From Deltaproteobacteria bacterium (GTDB lineage Bacteria > Desulfobacterota > Desulfomonilia > UBA1062), in the NCBI GenBank assembly GCA_015486075.1, contig WFSG01000014.1, positions 1 through 43,129 on the forward strand: a stretch of DNA of 43,129 bases, given 5' to 3'. This document shows, piece after piece, positions 1 through 8,851 of this stretch (position 1 is the stretch's first letter; the number at the start of each line of letters is the position of its first letter). The notes below the pieces were generated by a model, which saw only the letters and a list, made by a program, of their open reading frames with translations, was not told the DNA's origin and did no database searches. A program made the translations under genes and the position numbers.

Positions 1-284
1 CCCTAGAGACCATCTTTCCCTACTTACATCGCTTGTACCAACTTAATATCATACATCTGTCCTTAACCTATCTGCAAGAAACCAACCCAACACGCTTCAA
101 CATATAAACTACAACACCTTTACCAAACACCCTACTACCCCATGCCTGCCTATGCCTGAAAACTGGCGTCCACTCGATAAATCTTCTCAAAATCACTAGG
201 ATTCCTAACATAGAGGCTTATACATGTCAATTTGTATCGCTTGCCTCCCAGGGTGCACCTTTTCAGTATGACCATACTAAGCCC
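1..284. other. Non-coding leader upstream of dprA
   Basis: No gene is supported here. The stretch is rich in C and A on the plus strand and lacks an open frame with a ribosome site. A minus-strand frame that enters from inside dprA is an antisense shadow. No tRNA-like cloverleaf or strong hairpin was seen. It may be the 3' flank of a gene lying outside the window. Confidence 0.5.
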
Positions 285-313
285 TTGACATACAATATAC
301 AGTTTTTTATAGC
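285..313 (+). promoter_or_regulatory. Sigma-70 promoter for dprA-topA-trmFO
   Basis: TTGACA at 285-290, a 17-bp spacer, then TATAGC at 308-313. The -35 is a perfect match and the spacing is optimal. Transcription would start near 320, about 14 bases before the dprA ATG, giving a very short leader that still includes the GGAGG ribosome site at 326-330. Confidence 0.65.
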
Positions 314-333
314 TTGCTTTTCCCTGGAGGCTT

Positions 334-1416
334 ATGAACAGAGAATATGCATGGTTATCCCTAACCCTCATACCCCGCATAGGGCCTGTTACCATATCCA
401 GGCTGATAAAGGTATTTGGACATCCTGAGAACGTGCTTAAGGCCGGAAGAGTCGAGCTCGAAGAGCTTTCCTTTTTAAGTAGTGGACAATTAGAGGCTAT
501 CATCCATTCACAGGGTGAGGACAGGGTCACGCCAACACTTAAGGCACTCAATGCCATTGATGCATATGCCATAAGTATAGACCATGAGGACTACCCTTCC
601 ATCCTGAGGGAGATCCATGATCCTCCTTACGTGCTCTATGCAAGGGGCGAGATAACTGACTTCCAGCCTGCTGTCGCTATTGTAGGCACACGCGCGCCCT
701 CTCATTATGGCAGGGAAATGGCATTTACCATATCTAGAGATCTCAGCATGTCCGGCATATCAATCGTTTCAGGCTTGGCAAGAGGAATAGATACCGAGGC
801 ACACAGAGGCGCACTGGAAGGCAAGTCAAAGACCGTGGCAGTACTAGGATGCGGTATAGATACAATATATCCCAAAGAGAACAAGGCGCTATCAGAAAAA
901 ATAGCATTACAAGGATGCATGATAAGCGAATTCCCTCCTGGAACACCACCAGACGCAAAGAATTTCCCAAGGAGAAACAGGATCATATCAGGCCTATCTC
1001 TGGGAATTGTTGTTATAGAAGCTGCCATGCGTTCAGGCGCCATGATTACTGCAAGACTAGCAGGAGAGCAGGGAAGGATGTGCATGGCATTGCCCGGGGT
1101 AGCAACCAACATACGCTCAAAGGGTCCACACAGCCTAATACGCAATGGTGCTACACTGGTTCAGGATGCAAATGACGTACTCCTGGAGATAGCACCCCAG
1201 CTTGCCGATATCACGGGAGCAGATAAGGGGTCACACACAGGTGGCGACCCACTGACACAGATGATGGACGGTAATGAGATGAGCATGGAAGAGATAGCAG
1301 AGGCCACTGGAATGGATATATCGGCCGTTGCTGAAAGGCTAACCATGCTAGAGCTAAGAGGAGAAATAAAGAGAACAGGCGCTAACAGGTTTGTAACGAG
1401 GAGACAGGATGGCTAA
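334..1416 (+). CDS. dprA: DNA processing protein DprA/Smf
   Basis: DprA binds incoming single-stranded DNA and loads RecA during natural transformation; it is cytoplasmic. The 360-residue product has the family layout: a helical N-terminal domain (about 1-75), the extended Rossmann fold with the signature IVSGLARGIDTEAHRGAL and the later FPRRNRIISGLS and EAAMRSGAMITARLA motifs (about 110-285), and a C-terminal winged-helix domain (about 305-357). The ATG follows GGAGG with a short 3-nt spacer. The stop overlaps the topA start by 8 bases (ATGGCTAA), so the two are translationally coupled; dprA-topA-trmFO is a common order in several phyla. Presence of dprA alone does not prove competence, because dprA is widely conserved. 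Assignment is secure. Confidence 0.96.
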   Translation: MNREYAWLSLTLIPRIGPVTISRLIKVFGHPENVLKAGRVELEELSFLSSGQLEAIIHSQGEDRVTPTLKALNAIDAYAISIDHEDYPSILREIHDPPYVLYARGEITDFQPAVAIVGTRAPSHYGREMAFTISRDLSMSGISIVSGLARGIDTEAHRGALEGKSKTVAVLGCGIDTIYPKENKALSEKIALQGCMISEFPPGTPPDAKNFPRRNRIISGLSLGIVVIEAAMRSGAMITARLAGEQGRMCMALPGVATNIRSKGPHSLIRNGATLVQDANDVLLEIAPQLADITGADKGSHTGGDPLTQMMDGNEMSMEEIAEATGMDISAVAERLTMLELRGEIKRTGANRFVTRRQDG

Positions 1417-3748
1417 GTCACTGATGCTGGTTGAATCCCCGGCAAAGGCAAGAACAATCAAACGTTATCTTGGCAAGGGATTTGATGTGGAGGCAACTAT
1501 GGGCCACATAAAAGACCTACCAAAGACCACCATGGGTGTAGATACGGAAAACGGTTTTAAACTTAACTACAGAGTAAAACCAGACAAGAAGGACCTTGTA
1601 AAAAGGATTAGACAACTTGCAAAGACAGCGGACGACGTATATCTGGCATCTGACCCGGACAGGGAGGGTGAGGCCATTGCATGGCACATGGCAGAGGAAC
1701 TGGAGAAGACAGGGAAAAAAGCAAAAAGGGTTACATTCCACGAAATTACAAAAAATGCCATCAAGGAGGCGGTAAAAAGGCCAAGGGAACTTAATGCATA
1801 TCTCTACAATGCCCAGATGGCGCGCAGAGCAATCGACAGGATCGTAGGCTATACCATGAGTCCACTCCTATGGAAGCGTGTTAAGAGGGGTCTATCCGCG
1901 GGTAGGGTGCAATCCGTGGCACTCTCCATGATATGTTCAAGGGAAGAGGAGATAGAGTCCTTTGTTCCAATAGAGTTCTGGACCGTGGATGCAGTGCTCA
2001 CCACGCAAGGTGGTGAAAACATGCTAACCAGGGTCGTGGATCCAAAGGAAATTACCACAGAGGCCCAAGCCAAGGATATCGTGAGGCAAATAGAGACCTC
2101 GCCGAGAATAGTAATATCAGGTGTTGTTAAGAAGGATAAGAGAAGGAACCCTCTCCCGCCATTCATAACGTCTACCCTCCAGCAGGAGGCATCAAGAAGG
2201 CTCAGGTTTTCTTCGAAAAAGACTATGGTCATTGCCCAGCAACTTTACGAGGGCATACAACTAGGTGAAATGGGACCTGAAGGCCTCATAACATACATGC
2301 GTACTGACTCACCAGCCATCTCGGCAAGCGCCATGAATGCAGTAAGGGACTTCATACAGTCAAGTATGGGCAAAGAATACCTGCCAGACAAGCCAAGGAT
2401 GTACAAGGCAAAAAAGACAGCACAGGAGGCGCACGAGGCAATCAGACCAACGAACATCAAAAGGACGCCAGAGCTTGTAAAGCCATACCTCGATACTGAT
2501 CAGCTCAAACTATACGAACTCATATGGAAAAGGTTTGTTGCATCCCAGATGGAGAGTGCTCTATTCGAGCAAACCACAGTGGATATAGACGCATCCGGGG
2601 TAGGCCTAAGGGCCACTGGCTCTGTGCTACGTTTTGATGGGTACATGAAGGTGTACAACTTAGGAGATACAAAGGATAAGCTTCTACCCCAGGGACTCAG
2701 CGAGGGACAGCAACTAGACCTGGTAGAAACCAGACCCGAACAACACTTTACTCAGCCGCCTCCACGCTACACCGAGGCAACCCTTATAAAGGAACTCGAG
2801 GAAAAGGGCATAGGCAGGCCCAGCACCTATGCACCCACTATCTCCACTATACAGGAAAGGGGCTATGTAAGGCTGGAGAAAGGTGTATTTAAACCAACAG
2901 AGCTGGGCAGGGATGTAAATAGGCTGCTGGTGAAGAACTATCCCAACATCATAAATGTGGGTTTCACAGCAAGCATGGAAGACACCTTGGACAAGATAGA
3001 AGAAGGCAAGAAAACTTACGTGGAGAGCATGGAGGTTTTCTACTCCAAGTACATCAAGGAACATACAAAGGCCGAGAAAGAAATGGAGGATCTCAAGACC
3101 TCGCCTAGGCCGTCCGGTATAAAGTGCGATATCTGTGGCAAGGAGATGCTCATCAAGATAGGTCGGAACGGGTATTTTCTTGGTTGTTCCGGTTATCCCG
3201 AGTGCAGGAATACAAAGAATTTCACCAGGGATGAAAAGGGAAATATAGTTGTGGTCGAGCCGCCCAAGCCGGATGAAGACAGCCCTGTGTGTGACAAGTG
3301 CGGCGCACCAATGGTCGTTAAACACGGCAGGTTCGGACCCTTCCTAGCCTGCAGCAACTACCCTAAATGCAAGAATACTAGACCTATTAAAACGCAGGAG
3401 ACCACGGACAAGGTATGCCCCAAGTGCGGCGCACCAATGGTCGTTAAACACGGCAGGTTCGGACCCTTCCTAGCCTGCAGCAACTACCCTAAATGCAAGA
3501 ACATAATGCCATATACACTTGGCCTCAGGTGCCCTATGCCTGCCTGCGACGGAGAGATTATAATAAGGCGTACGAGAAAGGGGAGGACGTTTTATGCCTG
3601 CTCAAACGACAACTGCACCTTCGTGGCATGGAGTAAGCCAGTGGAGAAAAAGTGTCCCCTATGCGGTGCTGACTTCCTCATAAGGAAGGGTAAAAAACTC
3701 GTTTGTCCTAATCCCGAGTGTGGATATGAAGAGCAAGAGGAAGGCTGA
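1409..3748 (+). CDS. topA: DNA topoisomerase I with five C-terminal zinc ribbons
   Basis: Type IA topoisomerase that relaxes negative supercoils through a 5'-phosphotyrosine link. The 779-residue protein starts with a Toprim domain (VESPAKARTIKRYLG; the acidic DPDREGEAIAWH motif near residue 80) and carries the active-site tyrosine in LITYMRTDS, Tyr296. After residue about 570 come five four-cysteine zinc ribbons (first cysteines near nucleotides 3126, 3291, 3417, 3531 and 3651). Ribbons two and three are identical over 27 codons at the DNA level (see the repeat entry). The start ATG overlaps dprA by 8 bases behind GAGGAGA. Its last 23 to 29 bases overlap trmFO. Length and domain order are normal for bacterial TopA; the near-duplicate ribbon is the only oddity. 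Confidence 0.97.
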   Translation: MAKSLMLVESPAKARTIKRYLGKGFDVEATMGHIKDLPKTTMGVDTENGFKLNYRVKPDKKDLVKRIRQLAKTADDVYLASDPDREGEAIAWHMAEELEKTGKKAKRVTFHEITKNAIKEAVKRPRELNAYLYNAQMARRAIDRIVGYTMSPLLWKRVKRGLSAGRVQSVALSMICSREEEIESFVPIEFWTVDAVLTTQGGENMLTRVVDPKEITTEAQAKDIVRQIETSPRIVISGVVKKDKRRNPLPPFITSTLQQEASRRLRFSSKKTMVIAQQLYEGIQLGEMGPEGLITYMRTDSPAISASAMNAVRDFIQSSMGKEYLPDKPRMYKAKKTAQEAHEAIRPTNIKRTPELVKPYLDTDQLKLYELIWKRFVASQMESALFEQTTVDIDASGVGLRATGSVLRFDGYMKVYNLGDTKDKLLPQGLSEGQQLDLVETRPEQHFTQPPPRYTEATLIKELEEKGIGRPSTYAPTISTIQERGYVRLEKGVFKPTELGRDVNRLLVKNYPNIINVGFTASMEDTLDKIEEGKKTYVESMEVFYSKYIKEHTKAEKEMEDLKTSPRPSGIKCDICGKEMLIKIGRNGYFLGCSGYPECRNTKNFTRDEKGNIVVVEPPKPDEDSPVCDKCGAPMVVKHGRFGPFLACSNYPKCKNTRPIKTQETTDKVCPKCGAPMVVKHGRFGPFLACSNYPKCKNIMPYTLGLRCPMPACDGEIIIRRTRKGRTFYACSNDNCTFVAWSKPVEKKCPLCGADFLIRKGKKLVCPNPECGYEEQEEG
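3295..3501 (+). repeat. Perfect 81-bp direct repeat inside topA
   Basis: Positions 3295-3375 and 3421-3501 are identical over 81 bases with an offset of 126 bases (42 codons). The repeat covers most of zinc ribbons two and three, from the CG of the first CxxCG to the final CKN. The identity includes every third codon position, so it reflects a recent duplication or gene conversion and not protein-level selection. Sequence on both sides differs at once. Confidence 0.95.
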
Positions 3749-5054
3749 TGTAAGGATTCTAGGTGGCGGCCTTGCTGGGGTTGAGGCTGCATACCATCTG
3801 GCCCTTTTCGGAATGAAGGTAGATCTCTACGAGATGAGACCATCAAAGATGACTCCAGCCCACAAGACACATCTACTTGGCGAACTTGTGTGCAGTAATT
3901 CATTTAAGGGTACAGATCCATCCACCGCCCATGGTCTTTTAAAAAAGGAAATGAGGGAACTTGATTCCATTGTACTAAAGGTCGCAGAGGAAACCAAGGT
4001 ACCTGCAGGCAAGGCATTAGCAGTAGACAGGGTCAAGTTTGCAGAGAGATTAACAGGCATTATTTATTCCCACGATAATATAAAACTTATAAGGAACGAA
4101 GCGCACGGGCTAAGCAGGGACATACCAACTATAGTTGCAACCGGTCCCCTATCATCGGATTCAATCGTGAAAAGCCTGGGACAGCTAACGGCAAAAAGAG
4201 GACTTTTTTTCTATGACGCAATCTCTCCCATAATAGAAGGCGACAGCATTGACAAGGAAAAGGCCTTTTTGGGATCCAGGTGGTCTGAAAATGACACCGG
4301 CTATCTCAACTGCCCCATGGATAAAAAACAATACCTATCTTTCGTGGAAGAGTTACGCAAGGCGGATAGGCTGAACCCACATCCTTTTGAATCTAAGAGG
4401 TTCTTCGAGGCATGCATGCCAATAGAGGTTCTTGCTCAAAGGGGTATAGACACGCTTCGTTACGGCCCCATGCGGCCTGTAGGGTTAATCGATCCAAGGT
4501 CGGACGAGACCCCTTACGCGGTTGTACAACTAAGGAGAGAGAACCTCAAGGGTAACGCCTATAACATGGTTGGGTTCCAGACCAGGCTTACCTATCCTAG
4601 CCAGCAAAAGGTCTTCAGGATGATACCAGGTCTTGAGTCGGCCCGCTTTTTAAGGTACGGAAGCATACATAGAAACACTTTCATAGATTCCCCAAGGTTA
4701 TTAAGGAAAAACCTTTCTATCAAGGGCACCGAATGTATATTTGTAGCAGGGCAGTTAACAGGTGTTGAGGGTTACATGGAGAGTGCATGCATGGGGATAC
4801 TTGCCGCGATATCGGCTTACCTTTATATCAGGGGACTACCATTTGCACCTCCCCCACCTACCACGGCAATGGGGGCCCTGTTGCATTACATAACAGATCC
4901 CGGGGTCACTCCCTTCCAGCCCATGAACATAAATTTCGGTATAATGGCGGATCCCGGCTTGAAGGGTAAAAAAAGAAAGTTGGCGTTACTGGAACAAGAA
5001 GAGAAAGATTTCAGTGCCTGGGTAAACGGGATAAAAAACAAGATGACCCCCTAG
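3726..5054 (+). CDS. trmFO: Methylenetetrahydrofolate-tRNA (uracil-54-C5)-methyltransferase TrmFO
   Basis: FAD- and folate-dependent enzyme that makes m5U54 in the T-loop of tRNA. The N-terminus has the flavin-binding ILGGGLAGVEAAYHLA; GELVCSNSFKG and FFEACMPIEVLAQRG carry two conserved cysteines (about Cys56 and Cys230) matching the pair studied in the Bacillus enzyme. At about 442 residues the length is normal. The frame also allows a GTG at 3720, two codons upstream; I chose ATG 3726 as the standard start, though neither has a strong ribosome site, consistent with coupling to topA, which it overlaps by 23 bases. TrmFO, and not SAM-dependent TrmA, is typical of Firmicutes, cyanobacteria, and Desulfobacterota-like lineages. 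Third gene of the operon. Confidence 0.95.
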   Translation: MKSKRKADVRILGGGLAGVEAAYHLALFGMKVDLYEMRPSKMTPAHKTHLLGELVCSNSFKGTDPSTAHGLLKKEMRELDSIVLKVAEETKVPAGKALAVDRVKFAERLTGIIYSHDNIKLIRNEAHGLSRDIPTIVATGPLSSDSIVKSLGQLTAKRGLFFYDAISPIIEGDSIDKEKAFLGSRWSENDTGYLNCPMDKKQYLSFVEELRKADRLNPHPFESKRFFEACMPIEVLAQRGIDTLRYGPMRPVGLIDPRSDETPYAVVQLRRENLKGNAYNMVGFQTRLTYPSQQKVFRMIPGLESARFLRYGSIHRNTFIDSPRLLRKNLSIKGTECIFVAGQLTGVEGYMESACMGILAAISAYLYIRGLPFAPPPPTTAMGALLHYITDPGVTPFQPMNINFGIMADPGLKGKKRKLALLEQEEKDFSAWVNGIKNKMTP

Positions 5055-5170
5055 CTACCTCGAGGTCCTCTATAAGCCGCGGTTTACTCATCCCAACCTT
5101 CTGGCGGCCTAAGCCTAACACCACCATACTCTTTTCTCCACATGGCATTAGAGAATCCACCAGTTAGTTA

Positions 5171-5186
5171 GTCCTTTAAACAGGAC
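5171..5186. terminator. Short hairpin between convergent trmFO and ychF
   Basis: GTCCT-TTAAAC-AGGAC, five perfect base pairs with a six-base loop, lying 2 bases beyond the ychF stop codon. There is no T run on either side, so it is at best a weak terminator. The rest of the 134-bp convergent gap shows nothing else. Confidence 0.25.
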
Positions 5187-5188
5187 CC

Positions 5189-6277
5189 CTATCTAAAATG
5201 TATGACCAAAACATCCTTGTGCCTTACCACAAATTCCTTACCCTCTACCAGTACCACGCCTGCTTCCTTCGCACCTGCCATGCCACCATACTTTATAAAG
5301 TCATCAAAGGACACCACCTGTGCCTTTATAAAACCCTTTTGCATGTCAGTATGTATGAGACCGGCCGCATCAAAAAGCGTACATCCATTTTTCAAGGTCC
5401 ATGCCTTCAATTCAGTACCCACTGGTGTGTAAAAGGTAATAAGATCAAGGAGATTGTAGCACGCGTTTATAATATCTTCTGTGGCACTTTTCTCTATTCC
5501 TACTGATCCTAGTATCTCATCCCTGTCAGGAGGATCCAGTTCAGATGCTTCCAGTTCAAACTTTGTACAGACAGGTATAACAGGCACCCCGTGTTCTAAT
5601 CCCCATCTTTGAATATCTTCCAATTCGCTGGATGGATTTGTAAGGTCTTCTTCTCCTACGTTCGCAACTATAAGGTAGGGCTTTGCCGTGAGAAGACCTA
5701 AGCCCTTCATATCACCAGGATCAAACTCAATACCTGAGTCCCTTATACATTTACCTTCTGCAAGCGTGTCTCTTATCGAGCTTAACAGGTCGTATTCCTT
5801 CCTGTAGTCTTTCTTTCCGGCCCTTAAGGCCTTGCCGAGGGAGAGCAAACGCCTTTCCACTATTCCAAGGTCAGCCAGTATGAGCTCTGTGAGCACAATC
5901 TCCGTGTCAGATACGGGATCCACTCTGTTGTAGATATGTGATACATCTGGATCCTCAAAGCATCTTACCACATGAACTATTGCATCCACACCCCTTATAT
6001 GGGATAGGAATTGGTTGCCGAGTCCTTCTCCCCTGGATGCACCTTTTACAAGCCCCGCTATGTCAAAGAACTCAAGTGTGGTATACGTAACTTTCTCCGG
6101 CCTCACTACCTGGGCAAGAGCCTCTAAGTCCTTGTCAGGAACGCTTACCACACCCACGTTGGGATCTATGGTGCAGAATGGGTAGTTCTCGGCTGGAACC
6201 GAGGTGTTTGTAAGCAGGTTAAAAAGGGTTGATTTGCCCGCGTTAGGCAGGCCTACAATTCCGCAGCAGAATCCCAT
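5189..6277 (-). CDS. ychF: YchF/OLA1 family P-loop ATPase/GTPase
   Basis: Universally conserved Obg-related translation factor that binds ribosomes and is linked to stress responses. The 362-residue protein has the P-loop GLPNAGKST (residues 9-17), the switch motif FFDIAGLVKGASRGEGLGNQFL, and a C-terminal TGS domain (about 280-360; YTPVGTELKAWTLKNGCT). The usual NKxD guanine motif is replaced by NVGE, the NxxE form known in this family to favour ATP. The start ATG lies 6 bases after the GAF-gene stop with no obvious strong ribosome site, so it is probably translated from the same transcript as that gene. Length and motifs are standard. Confidence 0.96.
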   Translation of the reverse strand: MGFCCGIVGLPNAGKSTLFNLLTNTSVPAENYPFCTIDPNVGVVSVPDKDLEALAQVVRPEKVTYTTLEFFDIAGLVKGASRGEGLGNQFLSHIRGVDAIVHVVRCFEDPDVSHIYNRVDPVSDTEIVLTELILADLGIVERRLLSLGKALRAGKKDYRKEYDLLSSIRDTLAEGKCIRDSGIEFDPGDMKGLGLLTAKPYLIVANVGEEDLTNPSSELEDIQRWGLEHGVPVIPVCTKFELEASELDPPDRDEILGSVGIEKSATEDIINACYNLLDLITFYTPVGTELKAWTLKNGCTLFDAAGLIHTDMQKGFIKAQVVSFDDFIKYGGMAGAKEAGVVLVEGKEFVVRHKDVLVIHFR

Positions 6278-6283
6278 TTGTGT

Positions 6284-6778
6284 CTACATCTTGCTGAGGT
6301 CAACGTGCCCCAGCACAGCACCGAGCAGCTCGGCAGTTGTTGATGCAACTATCATGTCGTCCTTTGTGAAACTGCCCGAAGACTTGTCTGCCAGGTTTAT
6401 TACGCCTTTAATCTCGTCGTTATGCTTTATAAGGATGCTCACAAAGGACTTTGTGCTGTATTTTTCCTTGTTCTTGAGGCCCATCTCCTCTTCTATATCG
6501 TGTATTATCAGAGATCTGTTGCTCGATACAACAAGGTTCATTATGCTTTCCTGTTGAGAATCCACGTGTATGAATGGATCCTGACCAATGTCCGGGTGGT
6601 TATGTGCCTTTATCTCAAGCTCACCTGATGCAGGATTCCTCACGAACAAAGAACAATACCTTGCCCCAAGCACCCTAGGTAAATGATCAGTGATAGTATC
6701 CAGGATGTCCTTTATATCCTTTGCAGCATTCAATTCTTTTGCGAGTTCATATGCCTTCTCAAGGTATGGAGCACTCAT
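6284..6778 (-). CDS. GAF-domain protein
   Basis: A stand-alone GAF domain of 164 residues. A short helical N-terminus (about 1-25) is followed by a GAF fold (about 20-155) with the pattern YCSLFVRNPASGELEI, QQESIMNLVV and IKGVINLADK, the last being the typical GAF closing strand. GAF domains bind small ligands such as cyclic nucleotides or respond to redox; the ligand here cannot be told. No output domain is attached, so it may act as a partner subunit. The start has a very strong ribosome site, AAAAGGAGGGGTT then ATG. ychF follows 6 bases downstream, making a two-gene operon. Confidence 0.8.
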   Translation of the reverse strand: MSAPYLEKAYELAKELNAAKDIKDILDTITDHLPRVLGARYCSLFVRNPASGELEIKAHNHPDIGQDPFIHVDSQQESIMNLVVSSNRSLIIHDIEEEMGLKNKEKYSTKSFVSILIKHNDEIKGVINLADKSSGSFTKDDMIVASTTAELLGAVLGHVDLSKM

Positions 6779-6873
6779 AACCCCTCCTTTTTTTACCTTG
6801 TGTCAGATGATTATAGTATCGGGATTTAAGGGAGAAAAATATACCCATCCTTTAATACCCTTACCCCTATGAC

Positions 6874-6891
6874 CAAGGCACCCCGGCCTTG
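6874..6891. other. Hairpin in the glpD-GAF gap
   Basis: CAAGGC-ACCCCG-GCCTTG, six perfect GC-rich base pairs with a six-base loop, 47 bases past the glpD stop. On the minus strand, the direction of glpD, no T run follows, so termination is uncertain. The 159-bp gap also contains a TATAAT on the minus strand near 6812-6817 that could be the -10 of the GAF-ychF operon, without a recognisable -35. Confidence 0.3.
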
Positions 6892-6937
6892 TCTCTTTTA
6901 CCAGGTTTATTACTGAGGATGTCGGTCGCTTGCTAAA

Positions 6938-8596
6938 CTATCTATGCATCCTTCCAGTCTCATAGGTATCCAGCACCGCGTCTAATTCCTTGTTCCTCCT
7001 TGCCTTGTCCCATCCAAGCTCATTGGACATTACATCTGCAACACTCTCCAGTACATCTTCGCCAGGATTACCTAGAGTACCGATGCCAGTACGTCTGAAC
7101 ACCACATCAGACAGTCTCAAGGCCATCTCGTGACGTATGGCGTATATGACCTCGGCCATTATATCAGGAAACTCGGGTGTTATAAGATCACTGTAAGATT
7201 TCTTCTCAAAGGCTATGTCCATCACGTCCCTGTACCTTGAACCGTAATTGCGACACAGATTATCTACCGTCTCATCGCTTAACGCATCTGGTCTTCTCTT
7301 TAATGCCCTCTCTACAAAACTTCTGTACCTACCTGTCTGGCCACCGTAGAGAGGTGTGGTATGGGTAAGGCACTCCGGAGCAGGCCTGTTCATCTTTTTG
7401 TAGACTAGATCAACAAGCTTCCTCGCCATGTTCCTTGACGTTGTGTATTTGCCGCCAATACCGCTTATAAAGCCCTTTATACCGTCCTCTTTCTCGTGGT
7501 CATATATTTCGTACTTGCGCGATGCATCGTATACCTCCACCTCTATGCTCGTATCCTTCTCCACTATTGGCCTTAGACCACCATAGAAGAACTTTACATC
7601 CTCCTTTGTCAGGTTCCCGTATGGATATGTTTCGTTTATCTCTTCTATGAAGTTTTCTATGTCCTTGTCCGTGACCCTGAACTCATCTGGTAGACCCTTG
7701 AACACCTCATCTGTAGTTCCTATGAGACTGTGTCCCCTCCATGGTGCTATAAAGAAATGCCTGCCATTAGGGGTCTGCAAGGCAACGGCATGAGAACTAG
7801 TAATGGGCCTAGTAATTATATGTATACCCTTTGAGCGTACGAGCCCATTATGAGCCCTGCCCCTCAGCTTACCCATAATGAGGTCTGCCCAGGGCCCTGC
7901 AAGGTTCATGGTTACGTCGCCCTCTATGTTGTAGATCCTATCAGTAAATACATCCCTTACAATAACGCCCTTTACAGTATCACCACTCTTCAAGAGGTCC
8001 TCTACCTTTGTATAACTGGCAACGTCAGCCCCGTATTCATGAGCCGAGAGCACAAACTCAAGGACGAGCCTCTCCGGGGAGTACATCTGGCAGTCGTAGT
8101 AAAGAACAGCACCCTTCATGTCCTTGGGGTTAATCCCGGGTTCAAGTTCAAGGGTTTGCTCTACACTAAGCTTCTCGTGCGCAGGTATTTTCTTGTCATC
8201 GTCATCCAACCATTTTCTATCATACGAGAGGGTATCATAAAATATCATTGCCGACACAATGGCTGGGAGTCCCCTTACCCCCCAGCCGTACGCGGGAAAT
8301 ATGAAGGGGATCGGGTATACCAGGTGGGGGGCTATTATCTCCATTATCCTTCTTTCCTGAAGCGACTCCCTGACAAGGCCAAGCTCCATGTGTTTTAGAT
8401 ACCTTAGTCCACCGTGTACTAGCTTGGACGTTGCAGAGCTGGTTGCAGAACCAAAATCACCTTTTTCAATGAGGGCGACCTTCAGCCCTCTCAGGCTGGC
8501 ATCCCATGCCACACTAGCGCCTGTAATACCACCCCCTATAATAATAAGGTCATACCTCTTCTTCGACATCTGCTCAACGTCTCTCTCCATTCCCAT
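6938..8596 (-). CDS. glpD: FAD-dependent glycerol-3-phosphate dehydrogenase GlpD
   Basis: Membrane-associated flavoprotein that oxidises sn-glycerol 3-phosphate to dihydroxyacetone phosphate and passes electrons to quinone. The N-terminal YDLIIIGGGITGASVAWDA binds FAD; VHGGLRYL, the RPI segment near the C-terminal half and the GKYTTSRNMA motif are family marks, and a C-terminal helical domain follows. The open frame extends to a TTG at 8623, but AAGGAGG at 8608-8602 lies five bases before the ATG at 8596, so I start there (552 residues). It is the single-subunit type, distinct from the glpABC set at 19223-23150. A divergent promoter region separates it from the dehydrogenase at 8852. Assignment is secure at family level. 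Confidence 0.93.
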   Translation of the reverse strand: MGMERDVEQMSKKRYDLIIIGGGITGASVAWDASLRGLKVALIEKGDFGSATSSATSKLVHGGLRYLKHMELGLVRESLQERRIMEIIAPHLVYPIPFIFPAYGWGVRGLPAIVSAMIFYDTLSYDRKWLDDDDKKIPAHEKLSVEQTLELEPGINPKDMKGAVLYYDCQMYSPERLVLEFVLSAHEYGADVASYTKVEDLLKSGDTVKGVIVRDVFTDRIYNIEGDVTMNLAGPWADLIMGKLRGRAHNGLVRSKGIHIITRPITSSHAVALQTPNGRHFFIAPWRGHSLIGTTDEVFKGLPDEFRVTDKDIENFIEEINETYPYGNLTKEDVKFFYGGLRPIVEKDTSIEVEVYDASRKYEIYDHEKEDGIKGFISGIGGKYTTSRNMARKLVDLVYKKMNRPAPECLTHTTPLYGGQTGRYRSFVERALKRRPDALSDETVDNLCRNYGSRYRDVMDIAFEKKSYSDLITPEFPDIMAEVIYAIRHEMALRLSDVVFRRTGIGTLGNPGEDVLESVADVMSNELGWDKARRNKELDAVLDTYETGRMHR

Positions 8597-8652
8597 CACC
8601 GCCTCCTTGTTAATCTTGGTCAAGCATTTGTGACTCTATTATCCTAGTTTAT

Positions 8653-8661
8653 ATTATACCA
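8653..8661 (-). promoter_or_regulatory. Extended -10 promoter element for glpD
   Basis: On the minus strand the sequence reads TGGTATAAT, a TGn-extended consensus -10, about 57 to 65 bases upstream of the glpD ATG. No consensus -35 lies at 17 bases, as expected for extended -10 promoters. The inverted repeat at 8666-8686 occupies the -35 area. Confidence 0.5.
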
Positions 8662-8665
8662 CCGC

Positions 8666-8686
8666 ACTTATGTATTACCCATAAGT
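8666..8686. promoter_or_regulatory. Inverted repeat overlapping the glpD -35 region
   Basis: ACTTATG-TATTACC-CATAAGT, seven-base perfect arms with a seven-base spacer. It sits 8 to 28 bases upstream of the glpD -10 hexamer and thus covers the -20 to -40 zone. The dyad and location suit a dimeric regulator that controls glpD and perhaps the divergent gene. The regulator is not identifiable from the sequence. Confidence 0.4.
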
Positions 8687-8770
8687 ATTATTACATAAAT
8701 ATTACACTACACAATAGTCTTTATTTGTTTAACTGTTAACGCTCAATCACCAGAAGTACCTTTTCATAAC

Positions 8771-8799
8771 TTGATGCAGAAAGAGTGTTTTGCTATCTT
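8771..8799 (+). promoter_or_regulatory. Putative promoter of the short-chain dehydrogenase
   Basis: TTGATG at 8771-8776, a 17-bp spacer and TATCTT at 8794-8799. Both hexamers are near consensus and the spacing is optimal. It would give a leader of about 45 bases before the ATG at 8852. Confidence 0.45.
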
Positions 8800-8851
8800 A
8801 ACAAGTTATTAGAATACAACAAATCTATGCGAGATTTATGGAGGCACTTAA

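Noticed and set aside
849-1175. 108-codon frame in the dprA gene on the same strand
   Set aside because: Overlaps the core DprA domain in another frame, arginine-rich shadow sequence with no ribosome site.
2714-3325. 203-codon open frame antisense to topA
   Set aside because: Shadow of the strong topA frame; composition is that of reversed codons and no family features appear.
3295-3501. Repeat units considered as a CRISPR or mobile repeat
   Set aside because: Two copies only, in frame and inside the TopA zinc ribbons; a protein-domain duplication explains it.
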